Source: Viola odorata (lineage: Eukaryota > Streptophyta > Magnoliopsida > Malpighiales > Violaceae). From it: a DNA stretch of 64,000 bases. The notes beneath the pieces are model-generated. The model ran no database searches. It was given only the letters and a program-made list of their open reading frames with translations, and was not told the DNA's origin. Of this stretch, positions 36,386-47,995 are shown in pieces. The stretch is from the NCBI GenBank assembly GCA_963691705.1, contig OY829540.1:47714158-47778157 (forward strand), in the 5' to 3' direction. Position 1 is the first letter of the stretch. The number at the start of each line of letters is the position of its first letter. The translations under genes and the position numbers were made by a program.

Positions 36386-36618
36386 TGACGACTTGGTTGT
36401 CCACTTTTCTCCCTATGTTGTGCGGTGACTTGGTCACCCACGTCCGTGTGACGACTTGGTTGTCCACTTTTCTCCCTATGTTGTGCGGTGACTTGGTCAC
36501 CCACGTCCGTGTGACGACTTGGTTGTCCACTTTTCTCCCTATGTTGTGCGGTGACTTGGTCACCCACGTCCGTGTGACGACTTGGTTGTCCACTTTTCTC
36601 CCTATGTTGTGCGGTGAC
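36386..36618 (+). repeat. 63 bp minisatellite with hairpin units, unit 1 (about 4 copies)
   Basis: Copies start TGACGACTTGGTTGTCCAC at 36386, 36449, 36512 and 36575. Each full unit holds GGTGAC-TTG-GTCACC, a perfect 6 bp stem with a 3-base loop. Because 63 is a multiple of 3, several frames stay open on both strands; none is a gene. Further half-copies with GTGAC/GTCAC words continue to about 36760. Confidence 0.9.
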
Positions 36619-36941
36619 CTGGTCGTCCACGGTGACTTGGTTACCCACGTTTTCAGTTATGTCGTGTGACGACTTGGTCGTACACTTTCTCACTTGTGTC
36701 GTACGGTGATTTTTGTCACCCACTTCCTCTTCATTTCAAACGGCGACTTGATCGCCCACCTTCAACCACTCTCCGTTCCAGTTTGCACGGTAAGTTCGAG
36801 GTAAGACCTGCTTTCCCGTTACACCCTTTTCAAAACATATCATTTTGCAATGCATTTCCCAAAACCGTGGTAGCATTTGGGGGCAACTGTCTTTACTGCT
36901 AATCAAAAATCTCAGTTACACTATATTTTTTATCAGACAGT

Positions 36942-36955
36942 AAAGAGGGGGCAAC
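36942..36955 (+). promoter_or_regulatory. Polypurine tract of unit 1
   Basis: AAAGAGGGGGCAAC lies directly against the LTR start TGTTGC. Copies are at 47982-47995 and 59023-59036. A second, near-identical junction word, GGGGGCAACTGT, lies about 69 bp upstream at 36879-36890 and looks like a decoy or a relic of an older LTR edge. Confidence 0.7.
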
Positions 36956-39900
36956 TGTTGCTACCCGAATTTTGACTTACGTCACAACCTTTTTCGTTTA
37001 TTACATGTCATATTAATAGCTCGTTTACGTCAAATTTCAATCGATTTTTGATCAAAGACTATCTATTTTAATATTTCATGTCATTTCGTGTCTTTTAAAT
37101 TTTTCGTGTTTTTCTCGTATTTTCGACTAAAACCGTATTTTTCGGTTTTCGTCAACGTATTTACGTATTTTTATGTTTATCACATTCAATACCTCGTCTA
37201 GGTCAAGTTCTTGTCGATTCTTGGTCCTAGTCTAGTTTATTTAAAATTCCGTGTCATCTCGTGCCTTTTTAGTTTCTCGTACTTTTAACTGTCTTTATTC
37301 GAACTTTTCTCAATCTCGAATAAGTTTTCTCAGACCAAGGCTCCAACGCACTCGTTCTTTGTTTGATAATTACGTACTAATTTTCCCTTTCACGCCACCG
37401 TGCTCAATTTCGTTCAATTTTTGTCGTAAGGACATTTATTTTTGCGCGCGAACGTTTTGACACTTCCGAAAGAGAAAATAAACACGTCACCTCAACTTTC
37501 GCGTTTATTCACTGTATATTAGTTTTCTCGGCTTATTTTTCTACACATAGTTGGATCTCGCTTTGGGTTTATTTTCATTTTCAAGCGATTTCACTCGTAC
37601 AAAAACATCCCATTCGTACCCCAAAAATAGGATAAATGTTACATAAATGCCATTTAATTCCTTCTCATCCTCCAGCTCGGTTCCAGCTTGCCTTGCTCAT
37701 CACCTAGCCACACAATCAAACTTGCTCACCACCTAGCCACACAATCAAACTTGCTCACCACTCCGGGCACTGTTCATCATCATCATTGTCTTTCTTTTCT
37801 TCCCGTCCATTTGCAGCCACAAGCCGGAACCGACTCCAACTTTTTTTCTTCCTCTATAAATAGCAACCTTCAAGCAACAAATCAAGGGCACCAAATCCTC
37901 CTCTTAATCTCCACTTCTTGCTCATCCTTCTTGGCCAATTGCTCTCCCGGAAAGGTAAGCTAGCTCTCTCTCTCTAGCTTCTTTAAATTTCGTTTTTTCC
38001 TTTAATGCATGAATAAACTTCTAAAACTTATCCAATATGCTTAGTTTTCATGTTATTTATGCTTCCCTTGCTTCAATTTAATTACATGATGCATTAGCTA
38101 ATTAATAGCCACTTATGCATATTAATTAGCTTGCTTTTCCATGCAAAATTGCTACTGTTTTGGCCTTGCTTTCTTTGCTGTTTTTGTGGCTTTGATGTGC
38201 TGTTTTACTACCTTAATTATTGCAACCATTTTGGGTGAGAATGGTGATGGTTTGGAGTTTGGGTATGTGGCTATGGTGGCCGGCTGCAGTAGAGAAAGAA
38301 AGAAAGGAAGAAGAAGAAAGGAGAAGAGGGGTTTGCGGGAAAGGAATTGGCAAAGGTGATGGGCTTGAGTTTGTCACAAGCCCATCTTGGTTTTAAATGA
38401 GGGGCTGGGCTTGATTTCATCCCAAGCCCAGCCGCTGTTTTGGACAAGTGATGGGCCCGGCCCCATTTAAAATTTCGTATGTGTACGACTCAATTTCTCG
38501 TATGGTTTTTGTATGCTTATAAATTGTTTATTTATTTTAAATGTTAATATCGCATGAATTGTTCACATGTTCGTTTGCAATATGTTTATTTTATTTTTCA
38601 TGTTTTAAATATCGCATGAATTGTTCACATGTTCGTATGCTTTTAATGCCATATTTTATTAAGTATGTACTTGTTTAAATTAAAATTTTGGGCTTGGCTT
38701 GTGCCAAGCCCATTTTTTAATGTTCAAAAATCCCTTGTGGGGCCCACTTATTTTCGTATATGCCATGTACAATGTATTTCGTATATGCCATGTATAATTT
38801 ACTTCGTATATGCCATGTACAATGTATTTCGTATATGCCATGTATAATTTGCTTTGTATATGCCATGAACAATTTTCATACTAATATTTCATGAATAATT
38901 CGTATGCTTGTATGCCATGATTTAAATAAATGCGTTTATACCATGTTTTGATTAATTATATGTTTGCATGTTTTAAATGATTTGTTCATTTGCTATGCCA
39001 TGTTTATTTAATTAATTGTCTATTCGTCATAAATTAAATAAATGTTTGCATGCGCTTTTCTTATTTATTTGTTTTCGAAAACGTTGCTAACACTCTCAAT
39101 TTGCAAGGAAGATCAAGAGCACGCAACGCAAGTACGTCTTTCTTCTAAGTCTCTCTTATTTATTTAATGTCTTTTGCAAATATTATTTTCATGTATGTTA
39201 TTTTAAAAATGCTAAAGAGCTTATAATCGTATGCATGATAAAATAAACTCACATGCTTATATGTTTAGATCACTCGCTTTATACCATGAAATTAATTGCT
39301 ATATTGATATGTGAACATGGTGGCTTCAAATCCCACGCCATTATTGACATTTATGAAAACGTACGATGTTAGTATTGCCCATGTTAGGATCACGTAGTAA
39401 TCAATTAATTAATCATGCATGGCCCGATGATATAAAGGGGGGAAACGTCCGCTCTAGCATAACGAACAAACGGTAACCCCGTCCTTCGTGTCCCGATCGG
39501 AAATAACATGTCCCTACGAAAATGCTAAGATGTAACGTCACCTTTGAGGGCCAAATCGTGTCAAAAATGTTTAGATAATCGGAAAGTGACCCAATTCTAG
39601 TACGCGGATTCAGCCGACATGATTCAATCATTTGCCTATGTAAATGGTTGGAAAGTGGCCTGGATTCGTAGGAAGGAGGAGGTTGACATGCTTCGATCGT
39701 TTAAACAAATCTTTGTATATCAAAACTGTATTCAAACACCTTATAACCGGTAACCTTTTTAGGGTGTGACTTGGGTGCCTAACACCTTCCCAAGTCCACA
39801 ATACGACCTCGAACCTTTGTTCAATGGTTTAGACCAATTGTGCCTTAGTTTTTATTTTTTATGCCATGACGCTTAGGTTCCCTAAACCTTAGAAAATTAG

Positions 39901-40001
39901 GGTGGCGACTTCATTGTATTATGCGAAGCATCCATTTATGCTTAGCATCCTCCGCGAACCTTTAAACTCGTTTTCAACGAACGAAAAAAGGGGGTGCGAC
40001 A
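36956..40001 (+). repeat. LTR 2 of the array
   Basis: 3046 bp. Compared with LTR 1 it differs at 37577 (A for G), 38575 (T for A), 38855 (T for C) and 38933 (C for T). The last change is shared with LTR 3; the others appear private. It lies between the polypurine tract of unit 1 and the primer site of unit 2. Confidence 0.95.
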
Positions 40002-41204
40002 GTTTGGCGACTTCACTGGGGACTAGTAGGGTCGAAGCCGGTTTTTTTTTTAGGTGTTTGTTTTTTTATTTGATATATTGTTTTCATGACTATTTGTTAT
40101 TGTTTTGATCAATTGTCATACGCATTACATGCATAGGCCCTACACCCAAGGGTCGCCTTACCAAATAAGTTTAGGACGGGGAGTAAGGACACCCTAGGAC
40201 ACGAGTCCTGGGTAATGTTCTCGAAACCCAACCCGCTCGAACCCTTAAAGCTAGCCGGACGGTTGGCCTCCATTTTAGTACGCGGATTCAGCCGACATGA
40301 TTCAATCATTTGCCTATGTAAATGGTTGGAAAGTGGCCTGAGTTCGTAGGAAGGAATAGGTGGTCGCCTTACGACACTTTTTGGACCATTCTATGGTATC
40401 GTCGGGAACCTTCAGGCCGTTAGAACTTTAGTCAACGTCAAAAGCCCCCATCACGTGCATCATACTTGTTTTGTCGTGGCTTGGTTTACCACGTTTTCTA
40501 CGTTTTTTCCCCCTTCCGCACCATTTGTAGTAATGCATGTAAAGAACCTAGTAACGCATTTTGTACAAATTACTAATATTGGAACTCTATTTTATGTTCT
40601 TTCCCCAGGACCCATCCTGCTTGTTCAAATGACAGTACCTACGCTACTTTCACTTGATACTTTTGGGGGAAGAAGGTTTGGGAATCAGGTTGCACGAGGG
40701 GATATGTTGAAAGCCGGTTTTTATTTTCAATATTGCGGCCAAGATTGGAATAGAGGAAGTGGTGATGCAGAAGGAGAGGTTGCGTCGTTAGAATATTTGT
40801 AATGAGCAAACGGGCCCCGACTTTCGAGATTGAAGCCCTTCGGAATCAAGCATCAGTTGCTTAGATTTTTTCTTTTACCCCATGTAACAATGTTCCTAGA
40901 CTTTGTCTACTAGCTTTAGGTAGATCTAGATAGTCAAAACCAACTTGTAATGGTTGTAACCCCTTTTGGACGAAAAAAATATCAATGACAAAAGTCGTAG
41001 TTATTCGGATAATTACGAAATGTGTTTTCTCTCTCTCACGCATCCAAAAAAAAAAACATCGAACGGCCATCGCCTACAATCAAATCAACCTTCCCCCCCC
41101 AAAATAAACTACATCTAAAGCCAAAAAAAAAAAACAACCAAAAACTGACCTTGGAAATAGAAACACACTTAAATTTTTTCTTTTCTCTCCAGCGCAAATA
41201 AACT

Positions 41205-43178
41205 CAGCTGCACACTCTTTTACCTTGGCCAATATAAATACGATTCACTCCAAATTTCCACTCGGACAAAACATGAAAGATGTTGGAAACAGGTTTAAAT
41301 TTAACCATGAAAATTTTCAGAAAGTTCTGGGCAGCGAAACTCCCACAAAAAAATTCAGAACACAAAGACAGCTCCATTTCTTGGCCTCAGCTGCGCAATC
41401 TTTTATCTTGGCCAAAATGAAGATGATTTGCACCAAATTTCCACTAGACCAAAACATTAAAGATGTTGAAAATAGGCCAAAATTTGACCATGAAAAATTT
41501 CATAAATTTCTAGGCAGCCAATCGTTCACAAAAAAATTCAGAACGCAAGGGGAGTTCGCACTTTCTCGGCTTCAGCTGCGCAATCTTTTGTCACGACCAA
41601 AATGGAGATGATTTACTCAGAATTTCCTCTCAATTAAAACACAAAAGATGTTCATCACACATAGAAATACACTCCCACCAAATTTCAGAATTTTAGGAAC
41701 AGCAAATCTCTCACAAAAAATTTAGAACGCAGGAGCAGATGCTCCTCGGTCTCAGCTGCGCGATCTGTTGTTTTGGCCAATATCAACGTGATTTACTCGG
41801 AATTTCCACTTGGACAAAACACGAAAGATGTTCCCAACATCTTCAAGTTCATCCATACCAAATTTCAGATTTTTTGGAGCAGCGTAGCTCCATCCAAGGA
41901 GGCCGCAATCGGCTCCCAAACCTGTCTATGGCGGTATACCGCCTGGCCCCTAGCGGTATACCGCTAGCTTCGCTCCAAATCCCATCGAAATCATTTTTTT
42001 GGCCTCCAAAATCATCCGCTCAGCTGCGCGATCTTTTGTTTTGGCCAATATCAACGTTATTTACTAGGAATTTCCAATCAGCCAAAACATGAAAGATGTT
42101 ACCAACATGCTGAAGTTCACCCATGCCAAAATTCAGAAAGTTCTGAGCATCCAATATCTTGAAAACAATTCTAAACTCAAGGACAGCTGCTCTACTCGGC
42201 CTCAGCTGCGCGTTCTTTTGTTTTGACCAATATCAACGTGATTTACTAGGAATTTCCACTCAGCCAAAACATGAAAGATGTTCACAACACCTTAAAGAGT
42301 TTCCATGCCGAAAATGGGATTTTTCCGAGCAGCTCATCGCCCACAAATGATTTGGACGTAAGGAAGACGGTTTTCTCGGTCTCAGCCGTGCGATCTTTTG
42401 TCTCGGCCAATATGAACACATTTGGCTCAGAATTTCCGTTCGTCCAAAACACAAAAGATGTTCGTAACACGTTGAAGTATGTTCCTACCAAATTTTAGAT
42501 TTTTTGGAGCAGTGCACCTCAGCCAAAAGCAAGGCCCACGAAAGGCCATCTCTGGCGGTATACTGCCTGGCCCCTGGCGGTATACCGCTAGCTTCGGCTC
42601 CGAAATTAGTTTTTCACCTCCAAAATCATCCGTTCAGCCGCGCGCTCATTTGTTTTGTCTAATATCGATACGATGGGCTCGGAATTTACCTTCGACCAAA
42701 ACACAAAAGATGTTCGTAACACATTGAATTATGTCCACACCAAATTTCAGAGCATTCGGGGCCAGATATCTCTCGGAAATAATTTAGGCGTGAGGATAGC
42801 TACTCTACTCGCCTTCAGCTGCGTGTTCTTTTGTTTTGGCCAATATCAACACTATCGGCTAGGAATGTCCACTTAGACAAAACACGAAAGATATTCATAA
42901 CACCTTGAGTAGTTTCCATGCCAAAAATGGGATCTTTCTGAGTGGCGTATCGCCCACAAAAAAAAAAAAAAAAAAAAAAACAAAACTCGGACATAAGGAG
43001 GACAGTTTTCTCGGCCTCAGCCGTGCGATCCTAGGTCTCGTCCAATATGAATGTGTTCGGCTCAGAATTTTCTCGTAGTCAAAACACGAAAGAAGTTGAT
43101 AACAGATTGAAGTATGCTCATGCCAAAAATCAAATTTTTCGGGGCAACGGATCCCTCACAAACAATTTAGAGATTTTC
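41205..43178 (+). repeat. ~180 bp tandem repeat array in the leader of unit 2
   Basis: Same ten-unit structure as 30225-32205, including both palindromic inserts. It carries several private G-to-A or C-to-T type changes and the 3-base deletion near the array start that is shared with unit 3. Confidence 0.9.
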
Positions 43179-43530
43179 TGAGCATGATGACTTTAGCTAC
43201 TTACTCCGGGTCGCTTCAAGGGTTTTCATGGATAACACCCAAGATCATGCTATATCGTTGGAATAAATAGAAGCTCCTTTCGCATCTCCACCGAAAACGC
43301 TAACCCAAGATGCGTCGTTTTTTTGTTCCCCCCCGAAAGTATCAAGTGAAAGAGTGGCCAGAAGAGGGAATAAGCAGCGTGGAGGCCTCGGGATTGCACG
43401 CTACACATATGTAAGCATTTATACTTACCACTATGTTTTTTTTCTCTTGTTTTTTTTCAGATTGACAATAGCTCCTCGCAAGCGAATCGCTTCGCCTAGC
43501 CTCCCCATAACTAGGTTTCAAGCAAGGAAA

Positions 43531-45153
43531 ATGGCCGAACAAGCTAAAATAGACGAAAGGACGGCCGCTAGGATAGCCGAGCTAGAAGAACAGGTCAAAA
43601 TCACCACGGAAAGGGCCGCTCGGGCCGAAAAAGAACGAGATGAGGCCGCTGAAGTACCACCTGGTTTCGATTCAAGCCAAATGATGGGACCCTCCTCGTC
43701 CGTCATCTCCGGGCCTTCTGGACCCCAAGCGTTTACCATTCCCATCTCCGGACCTTCAGGACCCCAAGCATTTACTATTCCTGGGGGTCAGTGGAAGTGG
43801 GTTGATCCCTTCGCTGCTAGCACCTACACCAACCCTAACGCTGGGGGAGAGAATATTTCAAACTTACAACATGCCTTGGGAAACCTCGCTTTGGACCCCG
43901 GGCAAAATCTGATCCGTCAAGAGGTCCCAGGATTCCGCCCTCCCCAAGCCCACTACACTCAGATCATAAACCCCAATCCTATGGGGACCCAACCACCATT
44001 TACAAACCCAACACAACCACTAGGCATACAAGAACCCCTTGGTGCTAACCCGATCTTTACAGAAAAACCAAACATCGATAGATTGAGCCTGCTAGAAGAA
44101 AGACTCAGAACCATTGAAGGAACCAATCCCTTCGACCCCGTGGGTCCCGCTGACATGTGCATGGTCCCGGGGATCATAATGCCTCTGAAGTATAAAGTTC
44201 CGGATTTTGAGAAATATACGGGAGTCGAATGCCCAAGGACTCATCTCAAAGCCTACTGTAACAAAATGGCAGATATGATACATAATGAACCTCTGTTGAT
44301 CCATCTATTTAGAGAGAGTTTGGCCAAACATGCCTTGACTTGGTACATGGGCCTAGACAGAGCCAAGATCAAGACATGGAGGAATTTATCTGACGCTTTC
44401 TTTAAACAATATAAATTCAATATGGAAGTAGCGCCGGACCGCTCCGACCTCCAAAACCAAGAGAAGAAAATGGACGAGACGGTAAAAACCTACGCTCAGA
44501 GGTGGAGAGAACTAGCTTCCAGAATTTCCCCTCCGTTAAGCGACAAAGAGCTCATAGCCATCTTTGTAAACACCTTTAAAGCCCCTTACTACACCTACCT
44601 CATCTCCAACCCGTCAAACAACTTCTCCGACATGGTCTTAATCGCGGAAAGAGTCGAGCAAGGAATTAAGTCCGGAAAAATCGTTGTTTCCGCACCCGAA
44701 GCAACACCCAAGAAAGCACCTCCTATAGAGAAGGATGTTAGTTTGATTTCTCCCCAACATAGTTTCAATCAACCTTTCCCGTCACCTCCACCACAAATAC
44801 TACAACCCGCACAACCTAGACCCTATAACCCACCAAAGAATTTAAACCACCAAAAAAACCCAAATAATCGTGGGAATCGGGAGCCACTGATACCTCTTCC
44901 AATTCCCTTGACGGAGATTTACGAACATCTCATAGCAGCTGGGCAAATTGTACCAATCCTGGCCCAACCACTACAACCTCCCTACCCAAAATGGTATGAT
45001 CCTGATGCAAGATGCGAGTATCATGCCGGAGCCCAGGGCCACATGCTAGAAAAATGCTTTACCTTCAAGAGAAAAGTTGATCACTTACTCAAGAGCGGAT
45101 GCATCTCTTTCGAAGGGTTAGCCGAAGGATCCTGCACGGCTACCAACTCTTGA
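43531..45153 (+). CDS. Ogre/Tat-type gag polyprotein, array unit 2
   Basis: 540 residues, same length and domain order as the unit 1 gag. The only coding change I noticed is Tyr to Cys five residues from the end (EGSCTATNS), shared with unit 3. The frame is intact, with the coiled coil, Ogre/Tat core and C-terminal CEYHAGAQGHMLEKC all present. The preceding acceptor-like pyrimidine tract is conserved. This copy and unit 1 are the two apparently intact gag genes of the array. Confidence 0.88.
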   Translation: MAEQAKIDERTAARIAELEEQVKITTERAARAEKERDEAAEVPPGFDSSQMMGPSSSVISGPSGPQAFTIPISGPSGPQAFTIPGGQWKWVDPFAASTYTNPNAGGENISNLQHALGNLALDPGQNLIRQEVPGFRPPQAHYTQIINPNPMGTQPPFTNPTQPLGIQEPLGANPIFTEKPNIDRLSLLEERLRTIEGTNPFDPVGPADMCMVPGIIMPLKYKVPDFEKYTGVECPRTHLKAYCNKMADMIHNEPLLIHLFRESLAKHALTWYMGLDRAKIKTWRNLSDAFFKQYKFNMEVAPDRSDLQNQEKKMDETVKTYAQRWRELASRISPPLSDKELIAIFVNTFKAPYYTYLISNPSNNFSDMVLIAERVEQGIKSGKIVVSAPEATPKKAPPIEKDVSLISPQHSFNQPFPSPPPQILQPAQPRPYNPPKNLNHQKNPNNRGNREPLIPLPIPLTEIYEHLIAAGQIVPILAQPLQPPYPKWYDPDARCEYHAGAQGHMLEKCFTFKRKVDHLLKSGCISFEGLAEGSCTATNS

Positions 45154-47222
45154 ATGATCGCTCTCCCGACCCACGGTGGACCCATTCTGTTTAATCGTTC
45201 GGTAGCAGTACTTATGATAGCTTTGTAAAATAGTCAAGCCTACGACTATAAACAAGGGCGCTTCGTGGGAGGCAACCCACGTGTTCTTTTCAATATATCC
45301 ATTTTTTTTCTTCTTTTCTCCGTTAAATTCAACATCTCAAGATACCTTTTCCTTGTGAATTTACTATTTAATTCCCTCTTCATTACAAGTGCAACGAGAC
45401 TTGTAAACTTGGGGGCAAGCGAGTGAAGTGACAACCAAAAGAAGGTGTCGAAAGATGTCGAAGCTCATTTTTCAGGGAAGTTGTCCTTCACATTTTTGCA
45501 ATTTCTTCTCCTACAATTTACGTTTCCGTAATTTATGTTTTCGCAATTTACATTTTCACCATTTTTAACCATTTATATTATTGCAAGAGTGTGTGAGTCG
45601 TGTCTACTAAAATTCATAATTTTTGCCAAAAATAAAATAATAATAAATAAAAAAATAAAAAACACAAAAAAAACTAAACTAGAATAAATATATGTTGCTT
45701 GGCTTGAAAAAATCCTACGTTTTAACCTTCCTTAGATAAAGCATATTCATCATTTTATTAATTCGCGGAGAACTTGGGCGTTCTTTAGAAAATTATATAA
45801 ACATGCATGATCTCGTCTGTTAACTCTTATGTCCATGACATGTTTAGACGTAAGCAATCACAAACATATCCCTGTGAGTATTTTGGGCCTTCATGCCTTA
45901 TTTCCTTCATAAGTGTAAATGCTAAACTAGGTGCTAGTTAGATTTGCATAATATCCAGGGTACATGAACAATCAGACATGGGATAACAATAAGATGACAT
46001 TGGACTTTGCGTTCTCCTCCCCTCTTAATTTATTTTTCCAACTAAAACTACACCACCCTACATTCCTTTTGCCACCTTAAAAAAAAAAATAAATTATTAA
46101 ATAAACCCTTCAAGAAAAAAAGAGCAGTTCTTCGCAAACAAATAAACGCTCAACTAGAATGATCGACCAAGGCACCATGCGCGTGTTAAGCTCATCACAA
46201 ACAAATCAGCAAAACAAAAAGGAAACCCCCACCCAAAGGTGACAATCCTCACTAATACAAAAGCGAAAAGAACCAATCAAAGGTCGTTACCCAAAGAGGG
46301 AAGTCTAGACAAAGGGAATTGCACTTGCTTCTTTTATTTTCTTCTACCTATAAAAGAGGGAAAGAAAAGAAAAGAAAAGAAAAGAAAAGAAACAAAAGAA
46401 ACAAAGAAGAAACAAAAGAAAAAAAAAGGGAAGAAAAAAAAAAAGGGGAAGAGAAGAAAACGAAAAAAAACACAAGGAAGTGAGTGCGAAAAAAAAAGAG
46501 AGAGAAGAATAAAAGAAAAAAAAAACAACCATCATTAAACAAAGTCCATCGAAAATAAACATGGAGAAGAACACCCATTTCTCCCCAAATGAAAGAAGAA
46601 ACTCACAAACTTGGCTAAATCGCCAAAACATCTTTCACCATAATTTGCCCTCATCACAATCAGTCCATGAGCGCAAACTCAAACAAAAAACCAACAACAC
46701 CACAAACTTTCCCTTTCCATAAAATCTCTCACTTCTTATCTCTTGCAAAGTCCTCTGGATTCTTAAAAGGCCCATGCATGTGCATCTTCATTTGAAGTCT
46801 ATTCACTCGGATTGACATTGCAAATTTAATTTTTGTGCTATGTTTATTGCATTTTTAGGAGTGTAAACACATAGCCTTATTTTCTGAGCGTGAGTGCAAA
46901 CACTAACATCTGGTGAGGATTGCTTACGTTTACATGTCATGGGAAAGTCTTGTTCTTGAGGTCGTTATTTCCTGAACAAGACGTAGATGTTATCTAGATT
47001 TGTATCAATCATGTTTATATAACGAAAACTGAACGAACATTTTTTCAAAAGAAAACGCTTGAATTTATTTTCTTAAACAAAGAAATCATTTTCATTCCAA
47101 ACAAAAAACTTGGGGGCAAGCCATGGGTTAAATGTAGGAATATTTGATATTTCTCACATTATCATTTGCTCTCCCTTTTTCTATCTGTTGCTGCTTTGTG
47201 TTTGCTTCCTTTCTATTTGCAG
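45154..47222 (+). other. Post-gag non-coding region of unit 2
   Basis: Equivalent to 34177-36245, with small homopolymer-length changes and one C-to-T change near 46937. It has the same stem-loop after gag and no pol sequence. Confidence 0.7.
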
Positions 47223-47362
47223 GATACAGATACACTTTGATGGAATCACGTCGACCTTGGGTCTTTGATGAAGAAATCATTGTAAAGCCTTCCGCTTGGA
47301 TTTTTGTCCAATCAACCCCGAATGAAGGTACGTTACCACTTCACTCTCAACTTACGTCGGTG

Positions 47363-47658
47363 TGACGACTTGGTTGTCCACTTTTCTCCCTATGTTGTGC
47401 GGTGACTTGGTCACCCACGTCCGTGTGACGACTTGGTTGTCCACTTTTCTCCCTATGTTGTGCGGTGACTTGGTCACCCACGTCCGTGTGACGACTTGGT
47501 TGTCCACTTTTCTCCCTATGTTGTGCGGTGACTTGGTCACCCACGTCCGTGTGACGACTTGGTTGTCCACTTTTCTCCCTATGTTGTGCGGTGACTTGGT
47601 CACCCACGTCCGTGTGACGACTTGGTTGTCCACTTTTCTCCCTATGTTGTGCGGTGAC
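47363..47658 (+). repeat. 63 bp minisatellite, unit 2 (about 5 copies)
   Basis: Same repeat as 36386-36618, but with one more 63 bp copy. This extra copy accounts for most of the length difference between internal regions 1 and 2. Confidence 0.9.
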
Positions 47659-47995
47659 CTGGTCGTCCACGGTGACTTGGTTACCCACGTTTTCAGTTAT
47701 GTCGTGTGACGACTTGGTCGTACACTTTCTCACTTGTGTCGTACGGTGATTTTTGTCACCCACTTCCTCTTCATTTCAAACGGCGACTTGATCGCCCACC
47801 TTCAACCACTCTCCGTTCCAGTTTGCACGGTAAGTTCGAGGTAAGACCTGCTTTCCCGTTACACCCTTTTCAAAACATATCATTTTGCAATGCATTTCCC
47901 AAAACCGTGGTAGCATTTGGGGGCAACTGTCTTTACTGCTAATCAAAAATCTCAGTTACACTATATTTTTTATCAGACAGTAAAGAGGGGGCAAC

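Noticed and set aside
36370..36723. Repeat-protein-like open frames on both strands of the 63 bp minisatellite (also 47347-47763 and 58388-58804)
   Set aside because: The unit length is a multiple of three, so any stop-free frame stays open. There is no start context or homology, and the frames lie in non-coding post-gag sequence.
34177..36955. Hidden pol genes downstream of gag in the array units
   Set aside because: No YxDD, D-D-E, HHCC or protease motif appears in any listed frame. The region is non-coding by composition and repeats.
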